This document shows, one piece after another, positions 25,313 to 34,576 of a DNA stretch of 49,159 nucleotides (within the stretch, counting starts at the first letter, position 1; every line of letters begins with the position of its first letter). The notes beneath the pieces are model-generated. The model was not told the DNA's origin. It saw nothing but the letters and a program-made list of their open reading frames with translations, and did no database searches. Source of the stretch: CAZRSW01 sp964602845. Lineage in GTDB: Bacteria > Chloroflexota > Dehalococcoidia > Lucifugimonadales > UBA826. A program made the translations under genes and the position numbers. The stretch spans positions 1 through 49,159 of the forward strand of contig CAZRSW010000014.1 in the NCBI GenBank assembly GCA_964602845.1, in the 5' to 3' direction.

Positions 25313-26331
25313 CCAGGCCATTTCGAACCGCATTAATCGGTTTCGGTAGGATAGGTTCGACATATTCAGAGGATCCTAAGATAAAGGAATACTTTAAATA
25401 TGCTACTCATGTTGAAGTATTGGAAGAACATCCTTTATTCGAATTGGGTGCTGTAGTAGACACAGATGAACAGGCTGTAAATCTTGCAAGGCAGCGTCTA
25501 AAGAAGGCTCAAATTTCATCTGACATCGAAGAAATAGCTGCAAATTATGATCCTGAAATAGTTGTTATTGCAACGCCACCGAATGTGAGAATGGGGATAG
25601 TGGATTGCTTCCGCAATCTTCTCGGTGTGGTAGTTGAGAAACCCCTTGGCAGAAACGCAAAAGAGGTGATAACGTTCCTGGATGAATGTGGCCCTTTAGG
25701 TATTCTAGTTCAGGTAAATCTATGGCGGCGAGCCGACACCTTTTACCGAGAGTTGTTAGATGGAGGGCTCACGGAGTTAATTGGAGAGCCCCAGGCTGTA
25801 TTTGGAACTTATGGTGGTGGGCTATTAAATAATGGTTTACATCTAATAGATTTTATGAGGATGCTCTTAGGGGATATAGATAGTGCCCAGTGGGTGGGAT
25901 CGGTTAAAAGTTCTGGAGACAAAGGACATTCCTTAGAAGACGTTGACCCCGCATTCACTTTAGTTGCTAATTCTGGTTTGCCTATGGCTGTACAGCCGTT
26001 AAATTATAAATATTACAGGGAAATCAGCCTTGAGGTATGGGGCCAAAAGGGTAAGTTAATGTTCGCAAATGAGGGTCTAACTAACCTATTTTTCCCGAGG
26101 AGACCCAATCGGGGTCTGAGTGGAACAGAAGAGATTGCCTTGGAGGAAGGGCGCCGGATTTGTCCGACGGTTGGCGACTCCATGTATAGGATGTATGACA
26201 ATCTAGCATCGACAATTAAAGGGGATTCTCTTCTATGGAGTTCTGGAGACTCGTCATTGATGAATTCAAAAGTTATTGATGCTTTGAAACTGTCCTATTC
26301 TAGAGATGGAATTTCTGTCTCCGTAGAGTGA
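25309..26331 (+). CDS. Gfo/Idh/MocA-family sugar oxidoreductase (second of three)
   Basis: 340 residues. The N-terminus ALIGFGRIGSTYSEDP is the Rossmann NAD(P)-binding loop, VVEKPLGRNAKEV gives the EKP lysine, and GGGLLNNGLHLIDFMRMLLG is the substrate-domain motif. SEDP after the glycine loop is typical of members in nonulosonate and amino-sugar clusters that sit beside SpsF-type transferases. It is translationally coupled to that gene by an ATGA overlap. It probably forms the keto group used by the DegT enzyme at 23270. Substrate unknown. Confidence 0.8.
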   Translation: MTRPFRTALIGFGRIGSTYSEDPKIKEYFKYATHVEVLEEHPLFELGAVVDTDEQAVNLARQRLKKAQISSDIEEIAANYDPEIVVIATPPNVRMGIVDCFRNLLGVVVEKPLGRNAKEVITFLDECGPLGILVQVNLWRRADTFYRELLDGGLTELIGEPQAVFGTYGGGLLNNGLHLIDFMRMLLGDIDSAQWVGSVKSSGDKGHSLEDVDPAFTLVANSGLPMAVQPLNYKYYREISLEVWGQKGKLMFANEGLTNLFFPRRPNRGLSGTEEIALEEGRRICPTVGDSMYRMYDNLASTIKGDSLLWSSGDSSLMNSKVIDALKLSYSRDGISVSVE

Positions 26332-26347
26332 AGAGGGATAACTAATC

Positions 26348-27493
26348 TTGGTGGATATGTTAATTGTCTTGGAGGATCCGGGAGCAGCAAATTTCATATT
26401 GCCAATTGTTCCGGAATTAGTTGGAAGAGGATTGTCCACAAAACTGGTGGCGGTATCATCGTTGCAAAATTACCTTAGAGAACGAGATGTGTTATTTGAT
26501 AACTTACCGGAGTCATGGTCACAAGAAGAGACATTGGATCATTACGCTCCCAATATTTTCCTAGCAGGGACAGCCGAGAACAGAAATTCTAAGGTATTAG
26601 CAATGATTTCAGAGGCTAGAGCGAGAGGTATAACAACAATAGCAGCGGTTGATGGTCCAGCCAATCCTGAAATGCGGTTTAAAGGAACTTCAAAGTCTCC
26701 CCTCACCTATGCACCCCATTGGTTGATATTACCAGATGAGGATATTCGTCAATCTTATGTCAGTCTAGGGTATTGCCCTGAAAGGACGTTTGTTAGCGGA
26801 TATCTGCAAATATTAGGGTTGCTGAAGGATGTAAGGCGATTTCCCATTAAGGATGTCCCGGCCTTGCGGAGTTCATTAGTTCCAGACGCTGCTGAAAGGA
26901 AAATAGTCACGTTTGCGGCGGAGGTGTCTGATGGCCTAGATTCAGGAGAGTTTCAGTACTCTCCTGAATACACAATGGTTGGATGGGGTACTAGTCAGCT
27001 AAGGACCGAAATTGTCATCGAGGAATTTTTGGATGCAGTGGATTTCATGAGCCCTAAACCTTACTTGGTGCTGAGGCTTCATCCTAAGAACACGATAGAT
27101 GAATTCTCAAGATACACGAATCATTTTGACTTGGTAAGCGGTCATGGTCCGACAATTGGACTAAGTCAGGTGTCAGATCTAATGGTAGGTATGACCTCGC
27201 TTATCTTACTAGAATCTGCCATTCTGAAAACGCCTACATTATCGATTCTGCCTAGGTTGAGTGAGGAAAGATGGGTGCCTGGTATTCAGCAACGTCTGGT
27301 AAAAAAAGTAACCACAAGAGAAGCCCTTAGATCGGTTATGAACGAAATTTGCCTCTCGTGGGATACTCTGCAATCTAGCAATGAAGTAGACGAAATGTTC
27401 TATGAGGAGTCTTTGAGTAAATCCGTTGATTTTATCTGTGAACGGTTGGGTGACCATAAGGGAGATATTAACTCTGAGATGCTGTGTGGCTAA
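26348..27493 (+). CDS. Putative GT-B-fold polysaccharide glycosyltransferase, family not assigned
   Basis: 381 residues. I do not recognise a named family. The N-terminus MLIVLEDPGAANFILPIVPEL looks like the first beta-alpha unit of a GT-B or UDP-GlcNAc 2-epimerase-like Rossmann domain. The second half contains PYLVLRLHPKN and SDLMVGMTSLILLESAILKTP, the arrangement seen in capsule/CDP-glycerol-type GT-B enzymes, where a late Ser/Glu motif binds the donor. No membrane segment or signal peptide is seen. Start is TTG 26348 or GTG 26351 behind AGAGGG. The next gene begins inside its 3' end. A transfer role is an inference from fold-like features and context. Confidence 0.5.
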   Translation: MVDMLIVLEDPGAANFILPIVPELVGRGLSTKLVAVSSLQNYLRERDVLFDNLPESWSQEETLDHYAPNIFLAGTAENRNSKVLAMISEARARGITTIAAVDGPANPEMRFKGTSKSPLTYAPHWLILPDEDIRQSYVSLGYCPERTFVSGYLQILGLLKDVRRFPIKDVPALRSSLVPDAAERKIVTFAAEVSDGLDSGEFQYSPEYTMVGWGTSQLRTEIVIEEFLDAVDFMSPKPYLVLRLHPKNTIDEFSRYTNHFDLVSGHGPTIGLSQVSDLMVGMTSLILLESAILKTPTLSILPRLSEERWVPGIQQRLVKKVTTREALRSVMNEICLSWDTLQSSNEVDEMFYEESLSKSVDFICERLGDHKGDINSEMLCG

Positions 27494-28010
27494 ATCTCGG
27501 CCAATAGATACGGGTCGGTTACGTATATTGCCTTTCCTACCCGAATATGTAACTAGTAGGTACATTAGCTGGCTAAATGATCCCGACGTAGTTAGATACA
27601 GTGAGCAACGCCATAAAGAGCATACTTTGGATTCTGTTGAATCCTATATGAGAGCATTTGAAAATTCTCCAAACTATTTTTGGGCTATATTCACCAAACA
27701 GCATCTGTGTCATATAGGAAATCTGACTGCTACTATTGACCCGGCCAATCTGGTTGCAGATTTGGCGATCATGATCGGTGAGAAAATGGCTTGGTCTAAA
27801 GGTTTTGGAAGTGAGGCTTTCACAGCAGTTTCACAATATCTCCTGGATGAAGTTGGGATGAGAAAGGTAACTGCAGGTACCCTGGCCGAGAATAAATCAA
27901 TGATCAGATTAGCCGAGAAGGCTCAAATGATCAAGGATGGCATGCGATCTGAACATATGTTGTTTGAAGATCGGCCAGTGGACCTAATTTATTTCGCGAA
28001 ATTTCGGTGA
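27486..28010 (+). CDS. GNAT-family N-acetyltransferase (RimJ/PseH-like)
   Basis: 174 residues. Acetyl-CoA-dependent GNAT fold: RLRILPFLPEYVTSRYISWL at the N-terminus, HIGNLTATIDP as beta4, and MIGEKMAWSKGFGSEAF as the pyrophosphate-binding loop. GTLAENKSMIRLAEKAQM is the usual final helix region. It resembles the sugar 4-amino acetyltransferases of nonulosonate pathways. Likely acetylates the amine installed by one of the DegT enzymes. GTG 27486, overlapping the previous gene by eight bases, is preferred; an open frame extends back to 27426 without homology. It is clearly related to the GNAT at 37138 (shared SRYISWLNDPDV/GRYVGWLNDPEV block). Confidence 0.8.
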   Translation: MAKSRPIDTGRLRILPFLPEYVTSRYISWLNDPDVVRYSEQRHKEHTLDSVESYMRAFENSPNYFWAIFTKQHLCHIGNLTATIDPANLVADLAIMIGEKMAWSKGFGSEAFTAVSQYLLDEVGMRKVTAGTLAENKSMIRLAEKAQMIKDGMRSEHMLFEDRPVDLIYFAKFR

Positions 28011-28077
28011 TGGCAAGATCTATATGTGATCGTAACTTGCATATGTTAAAAAACATGATTTATTGGAAAGTAATACT

Positions 28078-30651
28078 ATGACAATGTTTAACAATCTTAA
28101 ATATTGTGTTCGTTGCTGTATTCCTGAAACGGAAGAAGGCACTTCTTTTGATGAGTTTGGTTGCTGCCAGGCTTGCAGGTCGTCTGAGGAAAAGATACAC
28201 ATTAACTGGGTGGATCGTGAACGCCATCTTAGGAATATTCTAGATAAGGCCAAGGAAAGTGCAGGGACTAATTACGATTGTATTCTTCCTATAAGCGGAG
28301 GCAAAGACAGCACATTTCAAATGCACATGTTGGTCAATGTCTATGGTATGAAGCCCTTGGCTGTGACCTACAGCCATAATTGGTATAGCGAAATCGGCTG
28401 GTACAATCTGGTCAATGCTCTGGAAAAATTTAATGTAGATCACATTATGTTTACTCCCAATCGTGGTCTAGTAAACAAATTGGCGAGGCAGTCTCTTTTT
28501 GCAATAGGTGACGCTTGCTGGCACTGCCATGCTGGAGTAGGTTCCTTCCCACTCCAAATTGCCGTTAAATTTGGTATTCCACTGCTAGTTTACGGAGAAC
28601 CTGCTTCGGAGGGACATGGGTTTGCCTCATATAGCGAACCTCGGAAATACGACAGAGACTATTTCACTGAAGTTTCAGCAAAAAAAAAGCCCGATGAGAT
28701 GATAACTGACGATATTTCGGCAAAAGATATTGATCCCTACCAGCTTCCTTCCTATGAGGAAATAGAAAGTTCCGGGGTTAAAGGAATCCATCTTGGCGAT
28801 TACATTTTTTGGGATGATGAGCGCCAAATGGAATTTGTCCGTGATACTTATGGTTGGCGAGAGACAGAAATGGAGGGTAGCTATAAGGGCTACAAGAGCG
28901 TGGAGTGCATAATGCCGGGGGTTCATGACTTCACGTGGTATTTGAAGCGCGGTTACGCTAGAAGTAGCGCCCAAGCTAGTGTAGATGTAAGGAATGGGTT
29001 AATGTCACGTGCGGAAGGATTTGAACTAGCTAAGAAATATGATCCCGTGAGACCGGAGGCCCTCGACTATTTCTTGAAAATCACAGGTCTAAGTGAAGAG
29101 GAATTTTATAAGGCTATGGAGGAGCATAAAGTCAGTCAACTTAAGGGTGTTGACCTGCCTGTTTTGCCTAAGTCGAGATCGCATTCTGAGAAGATTCTCC
29201 CGATCGCACAGCAGATTGTTGATAAATTTAATACTGGGATAGTTGATCCACCTAAACAGGCCTTAGGGCAAAATCCTGTAAAACAAACGAACTCAATAGA
29301 AAACTTGACGATCAATGGAATTATTCAAGGATATAAAGCAGGTGACTTTACCCCTGTCGATATAGCACAAGTGTCCATTGATAAGTACAGGAGTGTTGAA
29401 CCGAGAAGTAAAGCATGGGTGATTTTCGATGAAGAAAAACTTATAGGGCAAGCAGAATTTGTTAAAAAAAGAATCATAGATGGTGAACCTGTTAGGTCTC
29501 TTGAAGGCATACCTTTGGGGATAAAAGATGTATTTAATACCAGAGATTATCCCACGCAAATGGGCAGCCCTCTTTGGGAAGGATTTACTCCTGGCAATGA
29601 TGCTCGTGTGGTTGACAGTTTGAGGCGTTCAGGAGCAATGATAGCTGGCAAAACTGTAACGTCTGAATTTGCTGTTCATGCCCTTGGTAAAACTATTAAT
29701 CCTCATGACGCTTCACGTAATCCAGGAACTTCTTCCAGTGGCTCTGCAGCTGCGGTGGCTTTGGGTATGGTCCCTGCAGCAATAGCTACTCAAACCGCTA
29801 GCTCTATTGTAAGGCCCGCTAGTTATTGCGGAGTGTATGGTTGCAAACCTTCTTTTGGGCTTGTACCCCGCACTGGTATTTTGAAGACTACGGACTCACT
29901 CGACAGTATTGGATTCTTCTCAAGATATGCCGAAGATATCGAGCGTATTTTTGATGTAATCAGAATACATGGAACCAACTATCCGATCTCAAATTCCGCA
30001 TTGAGTGATTTGCGCAGACAGAGCAAGCCGCCCGGGGAGGCCTGGAAGGTTGCTTTAGTAGAAACACATACTTGGGACTTTGCCGAAGACTATGCTAGGC
30101 AATCATTTCTTGATTTCGGGAAAGTCCTATCAAATCAGGAAAATATTGAAGTGGACTACATTGAATTACCACCCAAATTTTCTGAGGCACATCAAATACA
30201 CGCAACGATTTATGAGCGTAGCCTCGCAAATTACTTTAAGGAGGAATTTAGTCATGGGGATCTCATTTCAGGTGAAATTAACGAAATGATCGAGAGAGGT
30301 AATCAAGTTACACCAGACAAGTACAAAAATGCTATAAAAGATCAAGATTTGATGGTTCGACACATGGACCATCAAATGTCTAATTTTGACGTGATGATAT
30401 CCCTAAGTACTGCAGGCGAAGCACCGCTACGGGAGGAAGCGGAATCTGATGATTCTGGCCTCATATGGACAATGACATATTTGCCAGTAATCAGTGCACC
30501 TGTTTTTACAGGTCCAAATGGTCTTCCATTTGGGGTCCAGCTTATGGCACGGAGGTACAATGATCCACTGCTCTTCCGCTTCATGGAATATCTTGGGAAT
30601 GTGGGATTGATTCCTAGAGGTCCCAATCCTTCTGTCAATCCAGGGATTTAA
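28078..30651 (+). CDS. Fusion: N-acetyl sugar amidotransferase (PP-loop) + amidase-signature domain
   Basis: 857 residues in one uninterrupted frame. Residues about 8-390 match the WbpG/PseA/WbuX N-acetyl sugar amidotransferase seen at 21173: zinc-ribbon cysteines (YCVRC and CCQAC) and the PP-loop SGGKDS at 73-78. A linker of about 25 residues (PPKQALGQNPVKQ) leads to an amidase-signature domain, residues about 405-857. Its Ser-cisSer-Lys triad is intact: Lys483 in GIKDVF, Ser552 in PGTSSSGSAAA and nucleophile Ser576 in TASSIVRPA; the 24-residue Ser-Ser spacing equals that of GatA and FAAH. Inferred: the amidase releases ammonia from an amide and the PP-loop domain uses it to form an acetamidino sugar, replacing HisH/HisF. 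ATG 28078 preferred over TTG 28063. Confidence 0.88.
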   Translation: MTMFNNLKYCVRCCIPETEEGTSFDEFGCCQACRSSEEKIHINWVDRERHLRNILDKAKESAGTNYDCILPISGGKDSTFQMHMLVNVYGMKPLAVTYSHNWYSEIGWYNLVNALEKFNVDHIMFTPNRGLVNKLARQSLFAIGDACWHCHAGVGSFPLQIAVKFGIPLLVYGEPASEGHGFASYSEPRKYDRDYFTEVSAKKKPDEMITDDISAKDIDPYQLPSYEEIESSGVKGIHLGDYIFWDDERQMEFVRDTYGWRETEMEGSYKGYKSVECIMPGVHDFTWYLKRGYARSSAQASVDVRNGLMSRAEGFELAKKYDPVRPEALDYFLKITGLSEEEFYKAMEEHKVSQLKGVDLPVLPKSRSHSEKILPIAQQIVDKFNTGIVDPPKQALGQNPVKQTNSIENLTINGIIQGYKAGDFTPVDIAQVSIDKYRSVEPRSKAWVIFDEEKLIGQAEFVKKRIIDGEPVRSLEGIPLGIKDVFNTRDYPTQMGSPLWEGFTPGNDARVVDSLRRSGAMIAGKTVTSEFAVHALGKTINPHDASRNPGTSSSGSAAAVALGMVPAAIATQTASSIVRPASYCGVYGCKPSFGLVPRTGILKTTDSLDSIGFFSRYAEDIERIFDVIRIHGTNYPISNSALSDLRRQSKPPGEAWKVALVETHTWDFAEDYARQSFLDFGKVLSNQENIEVDYIELPPKFSEAHQIHATIYERSLANYFKEEFSHGDLISGEINEMIERGNQVTPDKYKNAIKDQDLMVRHMDHQMSNFDVMISLSTAGEAPLREEAESDDSGLIWTMTYLPVISAPVFTGPNGLPFGVQLMARRYNDPLLFRFMEYLGNVGLIPRGPNPSVNPGI

Positions 30652-30717
30652 CTTGAACAGTAAACGGATGCGCCGGCCTAGCCCCATCCTCGCCAGCATA
30701 GTCAAGAGGTAAATTAT

Positions 30718-31344
30718 ATGACCGATGGGACAAAGATCCTTCTGTACAGTGATCGGTCTCCTAACAAGGAGATAGCTAATACACTGGAGAGAATCCACGG
30801 TTGGGAGATATATGGATTTCATCAGAGAAATACTCCAGAAGACTTGAAGAGTTCATATAGTAAGGCACTAGATCTATATTCTGTGATAGAGAGGGCAAAG
30901 GTTTCTCCAGTTCCTGACGATATAATTGATAAATGTAAGGCGATTGAAAAAGAATATGAGTTGAATTTATCAGATGTGATATCTGCTGATCGGCACTTGG
31001 GTGCTGGTTGGCTCACGGCGGGTTTGTACCATAGAGGAGCGCTATCTTTTCTACCATATGAAAAGCATCTGCAGTGCATTCATGACGTGTTTCTAGCCTT
31101 TCGGGAATATTTTAATGAGATCAACCCGTCTCTTGTGATTGATGACCAGGTTGGGTCCTATATTGGGGCTATCCTGTACGCAATATGTGCTAAAGACGGG
31201 ATTCCGATTTATGCTTTGACTTCACTTGTCTATGGAAAGAACTATTACTGGCTACGGGAGAGGTCAGGAGTTGTTCCGGGGTTGGTGGAAGCGTATGAGA
31301 ATCAAAAATTGTGCTTTGATGCTGCTGATGTCGCCGCGTATTAA
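30718..31344 (+). pseudogene. GT-B-like polysaccharide protein, N-terminal half, ended by in-frame TAA
   Basis: 208 residues from ATG 30718. LLYSDRSPNKEIANTLE and NPSLVIDDQVGSYIGAILYA look like Rossmann-type strands of an N-terminal GT-B domain. The frame stops at TAA 31342-31344, but the same frame stays open after it to 32193, and that part carries the C-terminal GT-B domain. The two halves add up to about 491 codons, near the length of the other GT-B-like proteins here. Most simply it is one glycosyltransferase-like gene broken by a nonsense change or a sequencing error. No exact family recognised. Confidence 0.65.
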
Positions 31345-31383
31345 TTTGTAGGCACATCGGTCCTATCTGTTTGGTCCGCCACC

Positions 31384-32193
31384 TTGTCGAAGGGAGATAT
31401 TACAAATCTAATTAAGCGGCTAGTTGTGTCCATAAGGAAACATGTTATTAGAAGGCTTGTTGCTCTCAAAAACCGCCAGGCTCAGCAAGGAACGGCCGAA
31501 GTTTACATATTGAACATCGTGAGATACCTTGTTCGAAATTTTTTGAATTTTCGTAAAGAATTGCGCCGTAAATACGACTCTATGGAGCAGATAAAGGATT
31601 CGAAATATGTGTATTATGCACTTCATTACGAGCCCGAAGCCACCTTAAATGGATTAGAGCCCCATTTTACAAATCAAATGTATGCCATTGAATTACTTTC
31701 CAAAAGCGTGCCCGTTGGGGTCGATGTACGAATTAAGGAGCATCCTGCTGGTGTTGGGAATAGGCCATCCAATTGGATCGACACAGTAGCTAAATTTCCC
31801 CGTGTCAAGCTGGTTCATCCCTTCGAAAATTCAATTGAATTAATCCGAGGATCTTTGGCAACTGCCACTATAACCGGAACCGCAGGATTAGAGGCAGCTT
31901 TGCTTGGGAAACCGGTCATAAGTTTCGGTCCGAATTATAGATACAATTTTGTTGACCATGTATGGCATGCCAACGACCTTCTGAGCCTCAGGAGTGTTCT
32001 GAAGGAAATTGAATCTATCAAAGATTTCAAGGGCTTAGAAAGAAATGGCAAAGTTTTGATGAAGGCTATAGACATGACATGTTTCAAACTCAAGGATCAC
32101 ATAGTTAATGAGAATTATCCAGCGCAAGAAACCGTTGAAGTCGTGGCCAACGAATTGTTGAGGTCAGTTGAACACGGCGAGGAGTTGAGATGA
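31384..32193 (+). pseudogene. GT-B-like polysaccharide protein, C-terminal half (same frame as the preceding half)
   Basis: 269 residues from TTG 31384; codons 31345-31383 upstream are also open. YVYYALHYEPEATLNGLEP and VDVRIKEHPAG followed by GTAGLEAALLGKPVISFGP are typical of capsule-biosynthesis (KpsS/LipB-like) GT-B C-terminal domains, where HP and the Glu in the last motif sit by the donor. The N-terminal 45 residues are strongly basic. Could be translated separately from the TTG, but lack of a clear Shine-Dalgarno and the frame continuity favour a split gene. Between here and pseB (32194-32380) only tiny open frames occur, such as 32190-32267 with an ATGA overlap. Confidence 0.65.
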
Positions 32194-32380
32194 TGTTGGG
32201 AGATATTTGTGACAATAAGGATTTGGATCAAATGAAGTTAGTACCTGTAGAAGATGCGTGTAATTAGCGGTTTCCAAAGAGTCGTGTTAGGGGAAATTAA
32301 CGGATGGAAGTGTTTGGAAATATTTTTAAGCGAGAGTTTATGAATAGTAGCAAAGACCTTAGGGAAAGGTTTGTTGAATA

Positions 32381-33349
32381 TTGGATTTATACTTTAAGAC
32401 AATACTAATAACTGGTGGATCCGGTTCATTTGGAAGAAAGTTCACAGAATACGCTCTAAAGAATTTTTCACTTAAAAAATTGATAATTTTTAGTAGAGAT
32501 GAACTTAAACAGAGTGATATGAGGTCGAAGTATGGAGGAGCCCCATTACGCTATTTTATAGGGGATGTACGAGATAGGGACAGACTTCAACGTGCAATGA
32601 GTGGGGTTGACTTTGTTGTTCATGCGGCTGCGATGAAGCAGGTACCTGCTTGTGAATATAATCCCAGCGAGGCTATTAAGACTAACGTGATAGGTGCTCA
32701 AAACGTAATTGACGCCGCTATCAGTCAGAGAGTGGCCAAAGTCATTTCTATAAGCACTGATAAAGCGGTAAACCCGATTAATCTATACGGGGCAACCAAG
32801 CTATGTGCGGAAAAATTATTTGTGAATGCTAACGCTTATTCGGGAGCTGGGAACACCAGTTTTGGCTGTGCTCGATATGGTAATGTGGTAGGCAGTCGGG
32901 GCAGCGTGGTGCCTTTATTCTTATCGCAAAAAAACACCGGTAAAGTTACAGTGACTGACGATCGGATGACAAGGTTTTGGATAACTTTGCAACAGGGAGT
33001 TCAATTTGTAATTAGGTGTCTAGGCGAAATGCAAGGAGGTGAAGTATTTGTTCCTAAGATACCGAGTATGAAAATAATTGACCTTGCTAGAACTATAGCG
33101 CCGGAGTGTGAAATGGAAATAATTGGCATTAGGTCTGGTGAGAAAATACATGAATTGCTTATCTCAAAAGATGAGGCTCGTCTAGCTGTGGATGTTGGAG
33201 ATATGTATGTAATGTTACCTTCTAATCCACAGTTTAAGGGACCTGACTGGAGTCATGGGGCAGAAGTGTCGGAGGGATTTGAATATACTTCAGAGAACAA
33301 CAGCCGGTGGCTAACTGAGGATGAGATCTTAGAGATAGTGAAAGGCTAG
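32381..33349 (+). CDS. pseB: UDP-GlcNAc 4,6-dehydratase (C5-inverting), pseudaminic acid step 1
   Basis: 322 residues. Converts UDP-GlcNAc to UDP-2-acetamido-2,6-dideoxy-L-arabino-hexos-4-ulose. The NADP motif is ITGGSGSFGRKF, followed by FSRDELKQSDM. The catalytic block STDKAVNPINLYGATKL, with Asp, Lys and the conserved Tyr, is diagnostic of the PseB/FlaA1 short dehydratases. RYGNVVGSRGSVVPLF and MTRFWITL are further signatures. Starts with TTG 32381, since a stop lies two codons upstream; AAAGG is about 12 bases before. It heads the pseudaminic acid block and is followed after five bases by pseC. Confidence 0.93.
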   Translation: MDLYFKTILITGGSGSFGRKFTEYALKNFSLKKLIIFSRDELKQSDMRSKYGGAPLRYFIGDVRDRDRLQRAMSGVDFVVHAAAMKQVPACEYNPSEAIKTNVIGAQNVIDAAISQRVAKVISISTDKAVNPINLYGATKLCAEKLFVNANAYSGAGNTSFGCARYGNVVGSRGSVVPLFLSQKNTGKVTVTDDRMTRFWITLQQGVQFVIRCLGEMQGGEVFVPKIPSMKIIDLARTIAPECEMEIIGIRSGEKIHELLISKDEARLAVDVGDMYVMLPSNPQFKGPDWSHGAEVSEGFEYTSENNSRWLTEDEILEIVKG

Positions 33350-33354
33350 TTGAG

Positions 33355-34548
33355 TTGAGATCTAAACTAGCCTTGTATGGCGGAAGCCCAATAAGAGACT
33401 CCATGTTGCCATACGGCAGACAGTCGATTGATAATACGGATATCGAAGCAGTAGTCGATGTACTTCGTTCAGATTGGATTACAACAGGGCCAGCGGTCAA
33501 AGATTTTGAGCTGGAATTGGCGAACAAGGTCGGATCTGCCCACGCAGTTTCATTAAGTAATGGAACCGCTGCATTGCACGCATGCATGCACGTATTAGGC
33601 ATCGGTCCGGGGGATGAAGTTCTTGTCCCCGCACTTACTTTCGTTGCCAGTGCGAATTGCATAATATACCAAGGTGGAACCCCTGTGTTTGTTGATGTTG
33701 AACCTGATACCTTGTTGATCGATCCAGTAGATGTCGAGAGAAAAATCAATTCAAAGACGAAAGCCGTAATAACCGTGGACTTTGCGGGACAGGCTTGCTC
33801 ATATAGTTCTATCCTCCAGCTAACTGATGACCATAATATTCCTCTGGTGGCCGACTCGTGTCATTCCCTTGGAGGTAAATATCAAGGTAAGTCTGTCGGG
33901 ACCATAGCGGACCTAAATGTTTTCTCGTTTCATCCGGTTAAGAGCATAACCTCAGGGGAAGGAGGCGCTGTAACTACCTCAAATGATGCTTTCGCTGATG
34001 ACATCAGAAACTTCAGGAATCACGGTATCACGTCAACTCATCACCAGAGATCAACCTTGGGAGGGTTTGCATATGAAATGACTAATTTGGGGTTCAACTA
34101 TCGAATGACTGACATGCAATGTGCATTGGTACTTAGCCAGCTCAACAAGCTAGAAGGATTCACGTCTCGGCGACAAGAAATAGCCTCTACATATGACGTA
34201 GCCTTTGCAGATATTCCCTGGCTTGAACCTGTGAAACGTAAAGCAGACGTACATCATGCTTACCATCTTTATGTTGTGAAAGTTTTGCAAGAGGAACTTG
34301 GTGTTGATAGAGACATGGTTTTTAAGGCCTTGAGAGCGGAAAACATTGGAGTAAACGTGCACTATTCGCCGGTGTATTGGCACCCCTATTACAGTGACCG
34401 GGGTTATAAAAAGAAGTGCTGCCCTGTAGCTGAAAAGTCATATAATCAAATCTTAAGTCTTCCAATTTTTCCAGCAATGACGAGCAAGGATGTAGAGGAT
34501 GTCGTCTCAGCAATACGAAAGATTTCAGCAGGGTTTATGAACGGGTGA
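33355..34548 (+). CDS. pseC: UDP-4-keto-sugar C4 aminotransferase, pseudaminic acid step 2
   Basis: 397 residues, DegT/DnrJ/EryC1 family. Transfers an amino group from glutamate to the PseB product, giving UDP-4-amino-4,6-dideoxy-beta-L-AltNAc. PLP lysine is K196 in FHPVKSITSGEGG; SLSNGTAALHA binds phosphate and VADSCHSLGG carries the ring-contact aspartate. The opening MLPYGRQSIDNTDI and DWITTGP are characteristic of PseC. TTG 33355 with AAAGG nine bases upstream. Immediately follows pseB. Confidence 0.92.
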   Translation: MRSKLALYGGSPIRDSMLPYGRQSIDNTDIEAVVDVLRSDWITTGPAVKDFELELANKVGSAHAVSLSNGTAALHACMHVLGIGPGDEVLVPALTFVASANCIIYQGGTPVFVDVEPDTLLIDPVDVERKINSKTKAVITVDFAGQACSYSSILQLTDDHNIPLVADSCHSLGGKYQGKSVGTIADLNVFSFHPVKSITSGEGGAVTTSNDAFADDIRNFRNHGITSTHHQRSTLGGFAYEMTNLGFNYRMTDMQCALVLSQLNKLEGFTSRRQEIASTYDVAFADIPWLEPVKRKADVHHAYHLYVVKVLQEELGVDRDMVFKALRAENIGVNVHYSPVYWHPYYSDRGYKKKCCPVAEKSYNQILSLPIFPAMTSKDVEDVVSAIRKISAGFMNG

Positions 34549-34576
34549 CTGACCACATTCTTCCGGAAAATATTCT

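Noticed and set aside
32304..32408. 34-codon frame overlapping the pseB start
   Set aside because: Out of frame with pseB and without recognisable features; probably chance.
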